Assembly (NCBI RefSeq): GCF_002954545.1
Contig: NZ_MSCH01000003.1
Coordinates: forward strand, 1,080,824 to 1,144,823
DNA length: 64,000 nt
DNA from: Psychrosphaera saromensis
GTDB taxonomy: Bacteria > Pseudomonadota > Gammaproteobacteria > Enterobacterales > Alteromonadaceae
Reading direction: 5' to 3'
In this document: positions 8,910 through 19,601 of the stretch, one piece after another
Position numbering within the stretch: the first letter of the stretch is position 1
How the letters are laid out: each line of letters starts with the position of its first letter
Made by a program: the position numbers and the translations under genes
The notes under the pieces: model-generated
What the model saw: only the letters and a program-made list of their open reading frames with translations
Databases searched by the model: none
What the model was told of the DNA's origin: nothing

Positions 8910-10502
8910 CTAGTGACGGAAGTGACGCATTCCAGTAAACACCATAGCAATGCCGTGTTCGTCCGCTGCGGCGATAACTTCTTCATCGCGCATAGAGCCG
9001 CCCGGTTGAATGATTGCTTTGATACCAGCAGCTGCGGCTGCATCAATACCATCACGGAACGGGAAGAAGGCATCTGATGCCATAACCGAACCTTCAACCA
9101 CTAGGTTTTCGTCAGCGGCTTTAATACCTGCGATTTTAGCAGAGTAAACTCGGCTCATTTGGCCGGCACCAACACCCACTGTCATGCTGTCATTGGCATA
9201 AACAATCGCGTTTGATTTAACAAACTTAGCGACTTTCCAGCAGAACATTAAGTCTTTCAATTGTGCTGCAGTAGGTTGAATTTTAGAAACCACTTTTAAG
9301 TCGGCTTCTGCAACCATACCTTGGTCACGGTCTTGAACTAATAAACCACCGTTAACACGTTTAATGTCTGGCTGAGTTGTTTTAGTTGACCATTGTCCCG
9401 TTTCTAACAAACGGACATTTTTCTTAGCTGCCACAATTTGAGCTGCTTCTGCTGAGATAGATGGTGCAATAATAACTTCTACAAATTGACGAGAAACAAT
9501 GGCTTCTGCCGTGTCTGCGTCTAATTCGCGGTTAAAGGCAATAATGCCGCCAAACGCCGATGTAGGGTCTGTTTTATAAGCGCGGTTATAGGCTTCTAAA
9601 ATGGTATCGTTTTCTGCAACACCACAAGGGTTTGCATGTTTAACGATAACGCAAGCTGGACGCTCGAATCCTTTAACACATTCCAGTGCTGCATCTGTAT
9701 CAGCAATGTTGTTATAAGAAAGTGCTTTACCTTGTAATTGTGTTGCTGTTGAAATTGATGCTTCTTCAACTTCACTTTCAACATAAAACGCAGCTTGCTG
9801 GTGGCTGTTTTCGCCATAACGCATTTCTAACTTTTTACTAAACTGTAAGTTATAAGTACGTGGGAATTTAGAGTCTTCCACTTCATCAGCATTGTCTGAA
9901 TAATCTGGAACCATTTTGCCAAAGTAATTGGCGATCATACCGTCGTATTGCGCAGTATGCTCATAAGCTGCGATAGCTAAATCGAAACGAGTTTCAAATT
10001 TAGTTGCGCCCTTGTTTTCGTTTAATTCATTAATTATACGGTCGTAATCTTTGGCATTAACCACAATAGTGACATCTTTATGGTTTTTTGCTGCTGCGCG
10101 AACCATAGTTGGTCCACCAATATCAATGTTTTCAACGGCATCTTCCATTGTGCAATCTGGATTAGCAACCGTGCTAGCAAACGGATATAAGTTAACCACA
10201 ACCATGTCGATTGCTTCAATATCATTTGCGGCCATTACAGCGTCATCAATACCACGACGAGCTAGAATGCCGCCATGAATTTTAGGGTGAAGTGTTTTAA
10301 CACGCCCATCCATCATTTCTGGAAAACCAGTGTGGTCCGAAACTTCAATTGCGTTTACGCCATTTTCAGTAAGTAATTTGAACGTGCCACCGGTTGATAA
10401 AATCTCAACACCGTGTGAGGTGAGTGTACGAGCAAACTCTACTATACCAGTTTTGTCTGACACGCTAATAAGTGCGCGGCGAACAGGTCGTAATGTATCC
10501 AT
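8910..10502 (-). CDS. purH: Bifunctional AICAR transformylase/IMP cyclohydrolase
   Basis: Catalyses the last two steps of de novo purine synthesis. The N-terminal MGS-like IMP cyclohydrolase domain covers roughly residues 1-200 ([34 protein letters not shown]). The AICARFT domain follows ([44 protein letters not shown]). Length is 530 residues, as usual. It has its own terminator and lies downstream of fis on the same strand, without purD in view. Confidence 0.97.
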   Translation of the reverse strand: MDTLRPVRRALISVSDKTGIVEFARTLTSHGVEILSTGGTFKLLTENGVNAIEVSDHTGFPEMMDGRVKTLHPKIHGGILARRGIDDAVMAANDIEAIDMVVVNLYPFASTVANPDCTMEDAVENIDIGGPTMVRAAAKNHKDVTIVVNAKDYDRIINELNENKGATKFETRFDLAIAAYEHTAQYDGMIANYFGKMVPDYSDNADEVEDSKFPRTYNLQFSKKLEMRYGENSHQQAAFYVESEVEEASISTATQLQGKALSYNNIADTDAALECVKGFERPACVIVKHANPCGVAENDTILEAYNRAYKTDPTSAFGGIIAFNRELDADTAEAIVSRQFVEVIIAPSISAEAAQIVAAKKNVRLLETGQWSTKTTQPDIKRVNGGLLVQDRDQGMVAEADLKVVSKIQPTAAQLKDLMFCWKVAKFVKSNAIVYANDSMTVGVGAGQMSRVYSAKIAGIKAADENLVVEGSVMASDAFFPFRDGIDAAAAAGIKAIIQPGGSMRDEEVIAAADEHGIAMVFTGMRHFRH

Positions 10503-10560
10503 TGATTGTAGTTACCTTAGATTATTTAAAAAAATGATTAAAATCTGTAAAGCTAAAAAC

Positions 10561-10584
10561 AAAAAAGCACCCAAGGGTGCTTTT
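10561..10584 (-). terminator. Terminator after fis
   Basis: Arms AAAAGCACCC and GGGTGCTTTT around AA, 23 bases past the fis stop on the minus strand; it separates the dusB-fis operon from purH. Confidence 0.8.
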
Positions 10585-10606
10585 CTGCGGTCATCCCGCG
10601 AGGGGA

Positions 10607-10897
10607 TTAGTTCATGCCGTAGCGTTTTAACTTTTTACGTAAAGTACCACGGTTAATTCCTAACATATTCGCTGCGCGTGTTTGGTTGCCGCGAGTATAT
10701 GTCATGATTTCTTCTAAAAGTGGTTTTTCTAATTCAGACAATACTAAGTCATATACGTCTGTAGAATCTTGACCATTTAACGTTTGTAAGTAATTACGAA
10801 CTGCTTTTTTAACTTCGTTGCGTAACGGCTGAGGTTTGTCAGCTGTTTGGATGTGCGCATTCGTAATGAACGGAGTTGGAACGTTTTGATCAAACAT
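10607..10897 (-). CDS. fis: DNA-binding protein Fis
   Basis: A 96-residue nucleoid and regulatory protein. The C-terminal helix-turn-helix ([24 protein letters not shown]) is essentially the canonical Fis motif, and the [13 protein letters not shown] helix also matches. Fis bends DNA, activates rRNA promoters and assists inversion and excision recombinases. It is the second gene of dusB-fis, 73 bases behind dusB, the arrangement known from enterics, where the operon promoter lies upstream of dusB. Confidence 0.97.
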   Translation of the reverse strand: MFDQNVPTPFITNAHIQTADKPQPLRNEVKKAVRNYLQTLNGQDSTDVYDLVLSELEKPLLEEIMTYTRGNQTRAANMLGINRGTLRKKLKRYGMN

Positions 10898-10970
10898 GTT
10901 ATTTCTTCTCTATCGGATAAAGTTAAGACTAAAATCTGGCGCGAACCTAAGTCGTTGCCAAATGTATTTT

Positions 10971-11933
10971 TTAAATATTTTCGAAAAATGCGTTTAAGTC
11001 ATCAAATTGCTGTTGGCAATCTTCAATTGCATTAAACCTTTTTCTAAATGACCTGTCCTTGTCTTGATCTGCTAAGTACCAACCAACATGCTTTCTAGCA
11101 ATTCGTGGACCTAACACATCACCATACAACTGGTGCAAATTACTAACGTGCTCCAATAATATGCTACGAACCTCTTCCTTCTCTGGTGGCGCCAGAATAT
11201 GACCGGTTCGCAAATAGTGATCAATCTCTCGGAATATCCAAGGACGACCTTGCGCGGCACGACCGATCATAAGACCGTCGGCATTGGTATACGCTAATAC
11301 CTGTTCTGCTTGTTCTGGTGACGTAATGTCGCCATTAGCAATAACAGGGATTTGTACATTTTCCTTTATCTCTTTAATGGTGTTGTACTCTGCCTGACCT
11401 TTGTACATACAAGCTTTTGTTCGCCCGTGTATAGCCAAACATTGAATGCCATTGCGCTGAGCAATTCTGGCTATTTCAACACCATTACGATTATCGGTAT
11501 CCCATCCGGTTCTCGTTTTTAAGGTAACAGGCACTTTTACTGCTTTTACTACCGCCTTAATGATGTCTTCCACCAATTGAGGGTGTTGCATAAGCGCAGA
11601 GCCTGCTAACTTCTTATTTACTTTTTTTGCTGGGCAGCCCATGTTGATATCAATGATCTGCGCCCCATTTTTTTCATTAAATGCGGCAGCTTCAGCCATT
11701 AAGTCTGGATCTGCACCTGCTATCTGAACCGAGCGAATACCAGTTTCACCCAGGTGGTTCATTCTGTTCATGGACTTGTCGGTTTTCCAAACATCTGGAT
11801 TTGACGACAACATTTCAGAGACTGCTAATCCAGCACCTAGTCGACGACATAATTGTCGAAAAGGCCTGTCCGTTACTCCAGCCATAGGCGCAACAATTAA
11901 ATTGTTGTCGAGAGTGTAAGGACCAATTTGCAT
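10971..11933 (-). CDS. dusB: tRNA-dihydrouridine synthase B
   Basis: An FMN-dependent enzyme that reduces a uridine of the tRNA D loop. It shows APMAGVTDRPFRQLCRRLGAG at the N terminus, the catalytic-cysteine motif INMGCPAKKVNKK, KTRTGWD, IHGRT, and the IANGDITSPEQA and GLMIGRAAQGRPWIF phosphate-binding region. Length is 320 residues. It is first in an operon with fis. Confidence 0.96.
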   Translation of the reverse strand: MQIGPYTLDNNLIVAPMAGVTDRPFRQLCRRLGAGLAVSEMLSSNPDVWKTDKSMNRMNHLGETGIRSVQIAGADPDLMAEAAAFNEKNGAQIIDINMGCPAKKVNKKLAGSALMQHPQLVEDIIKAVVKAVKVPVTLKTRTGWDTDNRNGVEIARIAQRNGIQCLAIHGRTKACMYKGQAEYNTIKEIKENVQIPVIANGDITSPEQAEQVLAYTNADGLMIGRAAQGRPWIFREIDHYLRTGHILAPPEKEEVRSILLEHVSNLHQLYGDVLGPRIARKHVGWYLADQDKDRSFRKRFNAIEDCQQQFDDLNAFFENI

Positions 11934-12455
11934 TAACTTTCTACCACCGCTTGTTATTTCAAAATTACATTACTGATTAAACACTGCTCATTAATCTAAT
12001 TTAGAGCTATCAAGCCTCTAGTTTGAACCGCTGACGATTTCAGTTTTAACTGGAAACGCACAACACCGTCTCTGTCCAAAAAAAGGGCGGCAAGTTTACT
12101 GCTTTTTCAACAAAAATCAAAGGTTGTTTTTTAAACAATATTTGTTTTTTTTATGGTCTTTAGTATTGACATTTTAAATTAGATACAAAATCAGTGAATT
12201 ATTAACAAATATGCGACTAATATGGCTTTGCGAACGATTTAGTCTTGAATTCTAGTTAAAAATGAGTTTAGCGGAACAGAAAAATATATTTATAAAAAAA
12301 CCTCAATTAGGTGACTAATTGAGGTTCCATAAGTATGAATTTTAATGTATGTAAATTTAAGTTGAGCGTTTTTATGTAAGCGCTTTCGTAAATCGGTTTC
12401 TGAGAAAGCCTACCTTCAACTTAATTATGTTTATTTAGAAACTGATTTGCCTGAC
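11934..12455. other. Intergenic region between prmA and dusB
   Basis: No convincing gene in this 522-base AT-rich stretch. It holds the prmA terminator and, between it and dusB, the likely control region of the dusB-fis operon. The nearer part has A and T runs of the kind found at fis promoters, but I cannot place a promoter with confidence. At 12358-12422 AAGTTGA pairs with TCAACTT over a long distance; no known RNA is recognised. Confidence 0.5.
12294..12326 (-). terminator. Strong terminator after prmA
   Basis: A perfect 12-bp inverted repeat, AACCTCAATTAG (12299-12310) and CTAATTGAGGTT (12315-12326), loop GTGA. On the minus strand it is followed by seven T residues. Confidence 0.85.
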
Positions 12456-13337
12456 TTATTTAATGGCACCATCCAATCTAACCCACTCATCTTGTTGAGT
12501 GGCTGGATTCATATTAGCTAAGTCTTTATAGGCATTTAACACATCATCGCCTTGTTCGGCTAAAATGCCAGATAAGGCTAATTCAGTTCCAGTATGGCCG
12601 TAACCACAAATCACTTCTTTTAATTCTTTTAAAGGACCGGCAAGGATATTCGCCAAGATCACGTCGGTTTCAAAAACAGGCGCATCTTCTGGTAAATACC
12701 ATTCAATCTTATCTGCTACATTATTACGCTCGGCATTTTCTTGGCTGGCGGTAATCGCTTTTGGATCTATGTCGATACCAATTGCGCGTTTAGCACCAAG
12801 TTTCAGTGCCGCAATTGCTAATATGCCACTGCCACAACCAAAGTCTAAAACGGTTTTACCAGTTAAATCCATTTGCTCTAACCAAAGCATACAAAGTGCC
12901 GTGGTTGCGTGTGTGCCAGTACCAAACGCCAAACCTGGGTCGAGTACTACGTTACAGGCTTCTGGATCTGGAATAGGTAACCAACTTGGGCAAACCCATA
13001 AACGTTCGCCAAATTGAATTGGGTGGAAGTTTTCCATCCATTCACGTTCCCAGTCTTTATCTTCAACTTGTTCAATTTTACAGTTAAATTGGCCTTGAAA
13101 CATGTCCTGGTCTTTTAATATGTCCACTATATGTTGCATTTCAGTAGCTGCATCAAACAAGCCCACTACTGTAGAGGTTTGCCAATATTTAATATCGCCA
13201 GGGAATAACTCAAATATCGCTTCATCTTTATCATTGGCGGTAAAGGTAACGGATTGGCTACCCACTTCGACTAACAAGTCACTAATGTCTTCTACATATT
13301 CCGAATTAACCGCGAAACGAATTTGAACCCAAGCCAC
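12456..13337 (-). CDS. prmA: Ribosomal protein L11 methyltransferase
   Basis: Trimethylates ribosomal protein L11 using S-adenosylmethionine. Landmarks include QVEDKDWEREWMENFHPIQFGERLWVCPSW in the linker, DPGLAFGTGTHATT, and the SAM-binding VLDFGCGSGILAIAALKLGA, with the NILAGPL active-site loop. The start is GTG at 13337, preceded by GGGAG, giving 293 residues as in E. coli; an in-frame TTG five codons earlier is unlikely. Confidence 0.96.
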   Translation of the reverse strand: MAWVQIRFAVNSEYVEDISDLLVEVGSQSVTFTANDKDEAIFELFPGDIKYWQTSTVVGLFDAATEMQHIVDILKDQDMFQGQFNCKIEQVEDKDWEREWMENFHPIQFGERLWVCPSWLPIPDPEACNVVLDPGLAFGTGTHATTALCMLWLEQMDLTGKTVLDFGCGSGILAIAALKLGAKRAIGIDIDPKAITASQENAERNNVADKIEWYLPEDAPVFETDVILANILAGPLKELKEVICGYGHTGTELALSGILAEQGDDVLNAYKDLANMNPATQQDEWVRLDGAIK

Positions 13338-13513
13338 ACAACACTCCCACAAGACCGTTTAAATCTTAATAAAATCAAATAATGGCAAATTCTAACTCAT
13401 CCAATAGCAATCTTCTAACAATAAGCAGATAAAGCGCTGTTTATAATGGTGAGTATTCGCTAAACTTTCGTTAATTACACTCTTCATCATTTATAAATAT
13501 ACAGGCAGCACTC

Positions 13514-14368
13514 ATGCTCAGTTATCGTCACGGTTTTCATGCCGGCAATCATGCCGACGTTCTTAAACATTTAATCTATCAATATGTATTGTCTTATATG
13601 TCTCAAAAAGACAAAGGATTTAGCATTGTCGATACGCACGCCGGAGCCGGTGGGTATAAATTGTCGGATGACTTTGCGGCTAAAAATAAAGAGTACGAAA
13701 CCGGTATTAACAAGTTATGGAATGCGCCAACGGACAAAATGCCAGAGTCGGTTAAAAACTATGTTGATGCGGTTAAACGTTTTAATACAGAAAGTGAATG
13801 TTCAGAATTAGAAGTGTATCCAGGTTCTCCTTGGTTTGCTTTGGATGCGATTCCACTTGAAGGTAAAACCTTTTTCCACGAATTACACCCAGCTGACTTT
13901 GAATTATTAAGACAATTTGTCAGAACTAATCGTTATCGTAAAGCTATAAAAGGTGACGGATTTAGTGAAAGTGTTGGTTTGTTACCACCACCAAGTAAAC
14001 GCGGCGTTGTGATCATCGACCCACCTTATGAGATGAAAGACGATTATTATCGCGTGGTAGAATACATAGAAACTATGTATAAGCGTTTCGCTGGTGGTGT
14101 CTACATGATCTGGTATCCAGTTGTTGACCGTTACCGCATTAACCAAATGGAACACGACTTAATAAAAAGTGGTGTTAAAAACATTCAATTGTTTGAACTT
14201 AATGTCAGTGAAGATACCGAAGAACACGGCATGACAGGTTCAGGCATGATAGTAATTAATCCGCCTTGGACATTAAAAGCTGAGATGGAAACTGTGTTAC
14301 CTTATTTAGTGTCTACTTTAACCAATAACCAAGGTGACTTTAGAATAGAGCAGCTAGTCTCTGAATAA
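13514..14368 (+). CDS. rlmJ: 23S rRNA (adenine(2030)-N6)-methyltransferase RlmJ
   Basis: Methylates A2030 of 23S rRNA. The N-terminal MLSYRHGFHAGNHADVLKH is the hallmark of the family, followed by IVDTHAGAGGY (SAM binding) and the catalytic IIDPPYE. Length is 284 residues, against 280 in E. coli. It is divergent from prmA and is followed by two hairpins. Confidence 0.95.
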   Translation: MLSYRHGFHAGNHADVLKHLIYQYVLSYMSQKDKGFSIVDTHAGAGGYKLSDDFAAKNKEYETGINKLWNAPTDKMPESVKNYVDAVKRFNTESECSELEVYPGSPWFALDAIPLEGKTFFHELHPADFELLRQFVRTNRYRKAIKGDGFSESVGLLPPPSKRGVVIIDPPYEMKDDYYRVVEYIETMYKRFAGGVYMIWYPVVDRYRINQMEHDLIKSGVKNIQLFELNVSEDTEEHGMTGSGMIVINPPWTLKAEMETVLPYLVSTLTNNQGDFRIEQLVSE

Positions 14369-14443
14369 AGGCTTATGAATATAAGCTCGTGGGTAAGAGC
14401 TGCTAAATAAAATCGCAAAATAACAAAGCGACTATTAACTATT

Positions 14444-14495
14444 AATGGAGGTTTAACTCCATTGCTCTAACAGCTCCAGTGTTTAAACTGGAGCT
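14444..14495 (+). other. Twin hairpins with identical GTTTAA loops
   Basis: The first hairpin has arms AATGGAG (14444-14450) and CTCCATT (14457-14463). The second has arms AGCTCCAGT (14472-14480) and ACTGGAGCT (14487-14495). Both loops are GTTTAA, and the two share complementary GGAG/CTCC cores, so they could also pair with each other. There is no T run. They may be a weak terminator of rlmJ or a structured leader of the next gene. Confidence 0.4.
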
Positions 14496-14541
14496 AACAT
14501 GACTCATTATAAAAAGCTCAAATATCAAAAAGGGATCAAAC

Positions 14542-15393
14542 ATGAATGTTGTTAGCAAGATTAAAAAAAATATAAAAGTGGCTTCAATTTCTAGTGCCGT
14601 TTTATTGGGGACCGTAACTTTATTATCAGCGTGTAGTGCTGGTAATGACGCAGCTTCAGCTATCGATACTGTGTTAGCCGATAAAGCTCGTGGCGAAAGT
14701 GCAGTACGTGATCAATATCGTCACCCAAAACAAACACTAGAGTTTTTTGGTTTAACACCAGAAACGTCAGTGGTTGAGATTTGGCCTGGCGGCGGTTGGT
14801 ACACAAAAGTCATTAACCCTGCGGTAAAAGAAAAGGGTAAATACATTGCAGCTCATTTTCCTACCTTTGAAGGTGGTTCTGCATTTTATGAACGTAGCTT
14901 TAACAGCTTTAAAGAAAAAGTAGCGACAGACCCTTTATATCAAGGTGCTGAGATTTCGCAATTTCACCCAACTAAATTATTAGACTTTGCACCTGAAAAC
15001 AGTGTCGATATGGTACTGACGTTCCGTAACGTTCATAACTGGTATATCGGCGGTGAAGACGCGGCTGTAGAAAGTGCATTTGCTGGCTTTTATAAAGCTC
15101 TTAAAAAAGGTGGCGTGTTAGGTGTGGTTGAACACCGTATGCCAGAAAGTTTGGATCAAGTAGAGAACAAACGCTCAGGTTATATGAAGCAATCTTATGT
15201 TATTGCTGCAGCTGAAAAAGCCGGTTTTAAATTGGTGGCTACAAGTGAAATCAATGCAAATGCAAAAGACACAGCTCAACATCCAAAAGGTGTTTGGACA
15301 TTACCACCAAGCCTACGTTTGGGTGATGAAGATAAAGCTAAATATGTAGCTATCGGTGAAAGTGACCGTATGACGTTGAAATTCGTAAAGTAA
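14542..15393 (+). CDS. Predicted methyltransferase-like lipoprotein (COG4798 type)
   Basis: A 283-residue protein with a lipoprotein signal: basic N terminus, hydrophobic SSAVLLGTVTLL and the lipobox LSAC near residue 31. The rest resembles a class I SAM-methyltransferase fold: VVEIWPGGGWYTKVI as motif I, AENSVDMVLTFRNVHNWY as the post-I region, and GFYKALKKGGVLGVVEHR. It matches uncharacterised predicted methyltransferases of the COG4798 kind. A SAM-dependent enzyme anchored outside the cytoplasm is odd, so it may have another activity. AAGGGA precedes the ATG. Confidence 0.75.
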   Translation: MNVVSKIKKNIKVASISSAVLLGTVTLLSACSAGNDAASAIDTVLADKARGESAVRDQYRHPKQTLEFFGLTPETSVVEIWPGGGWYTKVINPAVKEKGKYIAAHFPTFEGGSAFYERSFNSFKEKVATDPLYQGAEISQFHPTKLLDFAPENSVDMVLTFRNVHNWYIGGEDAAVESAFAGFYKALKKGGVLGVVEHRMPESLDQVENKRSGYMKQSYVIAAAEKAGFKLVATSEINANAKDTAQHPKGVWTLPPSLRLGDEDKAKYVAIGESDRMTLKFVK

Positions 15394-15477
15394 GAAACGT
15401 AAAGTAAAAAGCTTGAAATAAGCTCATGTCATATTTTCTCTTAGGTTAGTTGATAAACCTAAGGTTAATAGATAATT

Positions 15478-15516
15478 AAAAACGGTAAGCCACAGAGATG
15501 TCGCTTACCGTTTTTT
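15478..15516 (+). terminator. Terminator after the lipoprotein gene
   Basis: Arms AAAACGGTAAGC and GCTTACCGTTTT (12 bp, perfect) followed by T residues. Confidence 0.85.
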
Positions 15517-15789
15517 ATTGCCATAAAATCGTCAATCCTAGGCGCAGCATCACTTTAATAAATAATATAGTGTTTACTTGTTTGAGAATGAGCCACTAAA
15601 TGTTAATTTGTCGGTCTGCTTTATATATGCATTTTTATACAAGCATTTTTATATTGGATATGAAAAACTGTCGACGTATTTATCCATCAAAGCGTACTAA
15701 CTTTGTAGCCAGTTTTATCAGTAAGCGGTTATTAGCTGCAAGTTAATATCGTGAGCTACGTAGTAACAATCAATAAAGGCGTGAACCGT

Positions 15790-18096
15790 ATGAGTTTAGA
15801 GTTGAATAACAAATTAAGGAAGCAAATTAAGCTTCGTTATAGTCTGGCACTTTCGCTCATCGCTATATTGATCTCCACGTCATTTTTTATCATATCGTCT
15901 GTATTAAAAAGTCAAAGCGATGATGCTGCAATTATTAATATTGCGGGTATGCAGAGAATGTTATCGCAAAAAATAAGCTTACACGCCAATCAAATTATTG
16001 GGGCCGCTCGCCTAAGCGACTCAAGTGTGTCGTCGACCTCACAAATTAAAAAGTTACAAGCCGCCGTTAACAAGTTTGAAGCTAATCAACAAACATTAGA
16101 GGAATTGCTCGCAGGGCAGAACCCAAGTGGCTTAATTCCGGTTAAGGTTGATGACATTTTATATTCAGCACCAATTTTACTTAAATCCAGAATTATCAAT
16201 TATATATCTGCCGCGCAAAATCTAATTATCCAAGCCGAAAGTAACGCAACTCAGCCGTTATCGTGGAATTATAATGACGATAAGACGGATTTATTATTGG
16301 AAGACTTAAATAATGTCGTGCTGGAATTAGAACTAGGAGCGGAGTTACGAGTAGATAATATGTCGAATATTGAGACTATGCTCTTTATCGCGACGTTATT
16401 TATTTTACTACTGGAATTGTTCTTTATATTCAAACCGCTTGAACGCCAAATTATGCGTAATGTTGAAGACTTAGAACACGCCAAAGATGCTGCAGAACAG
16501 GCTAATATTGCCAAGTCTGAGTTTTTAGCCAACATGAGCCACGAACTAAGAACACCTTTAAATGGCATTATGGGCATGCAGGAGTTGGCAAGAAGTGAAA
16601 CCGACTCTGTTAAGCGCGATAGCTTTTTGCTGCAAGCCGTTACATCGTCAAAACATTTGTTGAAACTGATCAATGAAGTGTTAGATCTTGCTAAAATTGA
16701 AGCTAAAAAAATGTACTTGGAACAAGACGACTTTTCACCAAACCAAGTATTAGAACAATGCTTAGCCCCTTTTATCGTGCTTTGTCAGCGTAAGTCCATC
16801 CAGTTAAATATTGTGAATCCAAAAGAGTTTCCTGCTTACCTAAAAGGCGACTCAACTCGCTTAACACAAGTCATCAATAATCTATTGTCCAACGCCCTTA
16901 AATTCACCGAGCAAGGTGAGATTGATGTCAATATTCAACTAGAAGAAACGGCGGACGGCAAAGTAAAACTGCTTTTTTCTATTACCGACTCAGGTATTGG
17001 CATTGCTCCAAATCAGTTGGATAATATTTTTAATAAATTTACCCAAGCAGACAGTTCCACTACGCGAAAATTTGGAGGAACCGGTTTAGGCCTTAACATC
17101 ACTCGCGATTTAGTTGAAATGATGCAAGGTGAAATTAACGTAGAAAGCGAAGTTGGCAAAGGCTCACACTTCCATTTTTTTGTCGTACTAGAAAAGTCTG
17201 ACACAAAATCAGACGTTATAGCAGAACAGGAAGTTAATACACAGGGAGTTAATATTCAGGCTATTGATCCACAGAATAACGACAGCTTAATTGTGGTTGT
17301 CGACGATCTAGAAAATAGCCGAATTTATTTACAATCTTTGGTTAATAAAATGGGTCTGCGCTGCCTTACATTTGACTCAGCCGCAGCATTTCAAAAAGAG
17401 CAAGCCAATATAGGGCCAGTTGCTGTATTAGTTGTGGATTATCAAATGCCGAATGTCGACGGCATAATGTTAATTGAGCAACATAAAGCCCAAGATACCA
17501 ACTGCAAATATATGGTTGTTACCGCAGCACCAGAAGCTATTTCATTGTCAGATAGACAAACGCTTGGCCAGGTGCCAATTTTAGAAAAACCAATTACGCC
17601 TGAAATATTCAACAAGAAGCTTAATTTATTATTGTGCGAAAACAAACATAGCAAAAACAACCAGTTTACTAATGTTGCAGAATTAAAAATATTATTGGCA
17701 GAAGACAATACAATAAATGCACAAATTGCTATTAACATGTTGGAGCGAATTGGTCACAAGGTTGAGTGGGTTGTTAATGGCTCTGAAGCCGTTGAGAAAG
17801 TATGCTCTCAGCAAGAGGGCGGTAAACAACAGAGCAGTCAATTCGACTTAGTGTTAATGGACGTTAACATGCCAGAAATGGACGGCTTAGAAGCCACACG
17901 GATCATAAGAGAACGTTTTAAAGGTAGTTTGCCTATCGTAGCGTTAACGGCAAATGCGTACGCTTCAGATATTAACGAGTCGTTAAATGCCGGTATGGAT
18001 GCTCATATTACCAAGCCGATTAAAATGGACGAACTGTTAAAACTGGTGTCACAAATTCAGCATGGCGATAAGTTGGACTCAAGGGCCGCAGATTAA
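15790..18096 (+). CDS. Hybrid sensor histidine kinase with PilJ-type sensor and two receivers
   Basis: A 768-residue inner-membrane kinase. Two transmembrane helices (about residues 18-38 and 193-213) flank a periplasmic domain with [14 protein letters not shown], the signature of PilJ/NarX-like type IV pili sensor domains. The H-box [15 protein letters not shown] places the phospho-histidine at H251, and the ATPase domain has [16 protein letters not shown] and GGTGLGL. Receiver 1 has D550 (VVDYQMP) and receiver 2 has D691 ([11 protein letters not shown]). No cognate regulator is adjacent and the signal is unknown. Starts at GTG 15751 or GTG 15781 are possible; ATG 15790 has AAGG ten bases upstream. 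A 14-base repeat containing GCATTTTTATA occurs twice upstream (15629-15653). Confidence 0.9.
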   Translation: MSLELNNKLRKQIKLRYSLALSLIAILISTSFFIISSVLKSQSDDAAIINIAGMQRMLSQKISLHANQIIGAARLSDSSVSSTSQIKKLQAAVNKFEANQQTLEELLAGQNPSGLIPVKVDDILYSAPILLKSRIINYISAAQNLIIQAESNATQPLSWNYNDDKTDLLLEDLNNVVLELELGAELRVDNMSNIETMLFIATLFILLLELFFIFKPLERQIMRNVEDLEHAKDAAEQANIAKSEFLANMSHELRTPLNGIMGMQELARSETDSVKRDSFLLQAVTSSKHLLKLINEVLDLAKIEAKKMYLEQDDFSPNQVLEQCLAPFIVLCQRKSIQLNIVNPKEFPAYLKGDSTRLTQVINNLLSNALKFTEQGEIDVNIQLEETADGKVKLLFSITDSGIGIAPNQLDNIFNKFTQADSSTTRKFGGTGLGLNITRDLVEMMQGEINVESEVGKGSHFHFFVVLEKSDTKSDVIAEQEVNTQGVNIQAIDPQNNDSLIVVVDDLENSRIYLQSLVNKMGLRCLTFDSAAAFQKEQANIGPVAVLVVDYQMPNVDGIMLIEQHKAQDTNCKYMVVTAAPEAISLSDRQTLGQVPILEKPITPEIFNKKLNLLLCENKHSKNNQFTNVAELKILLAEDNTINAQIAINMLERIGHKVEWVVNGSEAVEKVCSQQEGGKQQSSQFDLVLMDVNMPEMDGLEATRIIRERFKGSLPIVALTANAYASDINESLNAGMDAHITKPIKMDELLKLVSQIQHGDKLDSRAAD

Positions 18097-18141
18097 AGTG
18101 CGGTTTTTAAATCAAGTGGCTGGCTGTTAAACAAGAAAAGT

Positions 18142-18172
18142 AAAAGGGACTGACTCAAGCCAGTCCTTTTTT
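18142..18172 (+). terminator. Terminator after the hybrid kinase gene
   Basis: Arms AAAGGGACTG and CAGTCCTTTT (one G-T pair) followed by T residues, 45 bases past the stop. Confidence 0.75.
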
Positions 18173-18230
18173 ACCATTTATGCTTTTATGAAAAAAGCGC
18201 TTTGACTACAGATTTTATTGCCGTTTTTAT

Positions 18231-19355
18231 TTATTTTAACGCTTGTTTTAAAGCGGCTAAACACAACAACACGTTTTCATTTTTTGCGCTGTATCCCATC
18301 AAACCAATGCGCCATGCTTTACCAGCAAAGGCACCAAGGCCTGCGCCAATTTCCAAGTTAAACTCATTTAATAAATAGCTTCTAACGTTAACGTCATCAA
18401 TGCCTTCAGGAATATACACTGCGTTTAATTGTGGCAAACGCTCTGACTCAGGAACAATAAACTTAATGCCCAATTCAGCTAACCCCGTTGCCAGTGCTTT
18501 ATGTTGGTCGGCGTGACGTTTCCATGCGTTTTCTAATCCTTCGTTATAAAGGTTTAATAAAGACTCATGCAAGGCATATAAAGAATTAACCGGCGCTGTG
18601 TGATGATAGCTACGTTTACCACCGGCATTGTCAGCCCAGTAATCCATTACCAAGGTTTGGTCTAAAAACCAGCTTTGCACTTTAGTGGTTCTAGCCTTAA
18701 TTTTTTCAACCGCAGCAGGACTAAAACTAACAGGTGAAAGTCCAGGCACACAAGATAAGCATTTTTGGCTACCAGAATAAATCGCATCAATTTGCCAATC
18801 ATCAACGCGTAATTCAACACCGCCTAGAGACGTTACTGCATCAACAATAGTTAAACAATCGTGTTGTTTGGCAATAGCACATAAGGTTTTAGCATCAGAC
18901 AGAGCGCCCGTTGAGGTCTCTGCATGCACAAAAGCAACAAACTTAGCTTCAGGATGTGCTTTTAAACAAGCGTCAAGTTGAGCAGGGTCAACAGCGCGTC
19001 CCCATTCACCATCAACTACAACTGCAGTCGCGCCTAAACGCTCAACATTTTCTTTCATTCGGTTACCAAAAACACCGTTTATACAAACGATTACGGTCTC
19101 GCCAGGTTCAACCAAATTAACAAAACAGGTTTCCATACCAGCAGAACCAGGCGCAGAGACCGCCATAGTAATATCGTTCTTAGTTTGAAAAGCATATTGT
19201 AATAACGTCTTTAACTCATCCATCATGCCAATAAATAGAGGATCCAAATGGCCTATGGTTGGTTTAGATAAAGCCGCTAATACTTGTGGTGAAATATCTG
19301 AAGGTCCAGGGCCCATTAAGGTGCGACGTGGCGGATTGAAAGAAGTAATAGTCAT
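18231..19355 (-). CDS. PLP-dependent alanine/serine-glyoxylate aminotransferase family protein
   Basis: A 374-residue class V aminotransferase of the PucG/AGXT kind. It begins with PPRRTLMGPGPSDISPQVL, includes VSAPGSAGMETC, HAETSTGAL, IVDAVTSLGGVELRVDDW (PLP ring aspartate) and SGSQKCLSCVPGLSPVSFS, where the lysine forms the Schiff base. Family members transfer amino groups from alanine or serine to glyoxylate, or act on ureidoglycine; the substrate cannot be told from sequence. It is a stand-alone gene, divergent from hipB. Confidence 0.88.
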   Translation of the reverse strand: MTITSFNPPRRTLMGPGPSDISPQVLAALSKPTIGHLDPLFIGMMDELKTLLQYAFQTKNDITMAVSAPGSAGMETCFVNLVEPGETVIVCINGVFGNRMKENVERLGATAVVVDGEWGRAVDPAQLDACLKAHPEAKFVAFVHAETSTGALSDAKTLCAIAKQHDCLTIVDAVTSLGGVELRVDDWQIDAIYSGSQKCLSCVPGLSPVSFSPAAVEKIKARTTKVQSWFLDQTLVMDYWADNAGGKRSYHHTAPVNSLYALHESLLNLYNEGLENAWKRHADQHKALATGLAELGIKFIVPESERLPQLNAVYIPEGIDDVNVRSYLLNEFNLEIGAGLGAFAGKAWRIGLMGYSAKNENVLLCLAALKQALK

Positions 19356-19525
19356 AGAAATCTCTTTTTATTAGAACGTTTTTAATTAAACGTGATGGCT
19401 TGCAGCATAACAAGAAAAAACAATACGGAGAATAACAACTTGTTATGTTTACTATCACGTCAGACTATAAAGGTAGGTAAAGTAAAACGGCTGTGCTGGT
19501 AATAAATATAAATCACCCCTTTATT

Positions 19526-19551
19526 TTAATGGATATACAGGTATCCATTAA
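19526..19551. promoter_or_regulatory. Palindromic operator upstream of the first hipBA
   Basis: A perfect 10-bp inverted repeat, TTAATGGATA and TATCCATTAA with centre TACAGG, 50 bases before the hipB start. A degenerate half-site (TACCATTA, 19575-19582) lies closer to the gene. The likely ligand is the HipB-like protein acting as autorepressor. Confidence 0.65.
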
Positions 19552-19601
19552 TGTGTTTTTAATGCTAAAATAGATACCATTATGTCTTTATTGGTTTAAC
19601 T

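Noticed and set aside
8903-9097. Overlapping frames inside purH and other core genes
   Set aside because: They lie in other frames of strongly supported genes, lack ribosome-binding sites and have no domain-like sequence.
12358-12422. Long-range stem AAGTTGA with TCAACTT beyond prmA
   Set aside because: Only seven base pairs over 50 bases of loop, without conserved features of a known small RNA.
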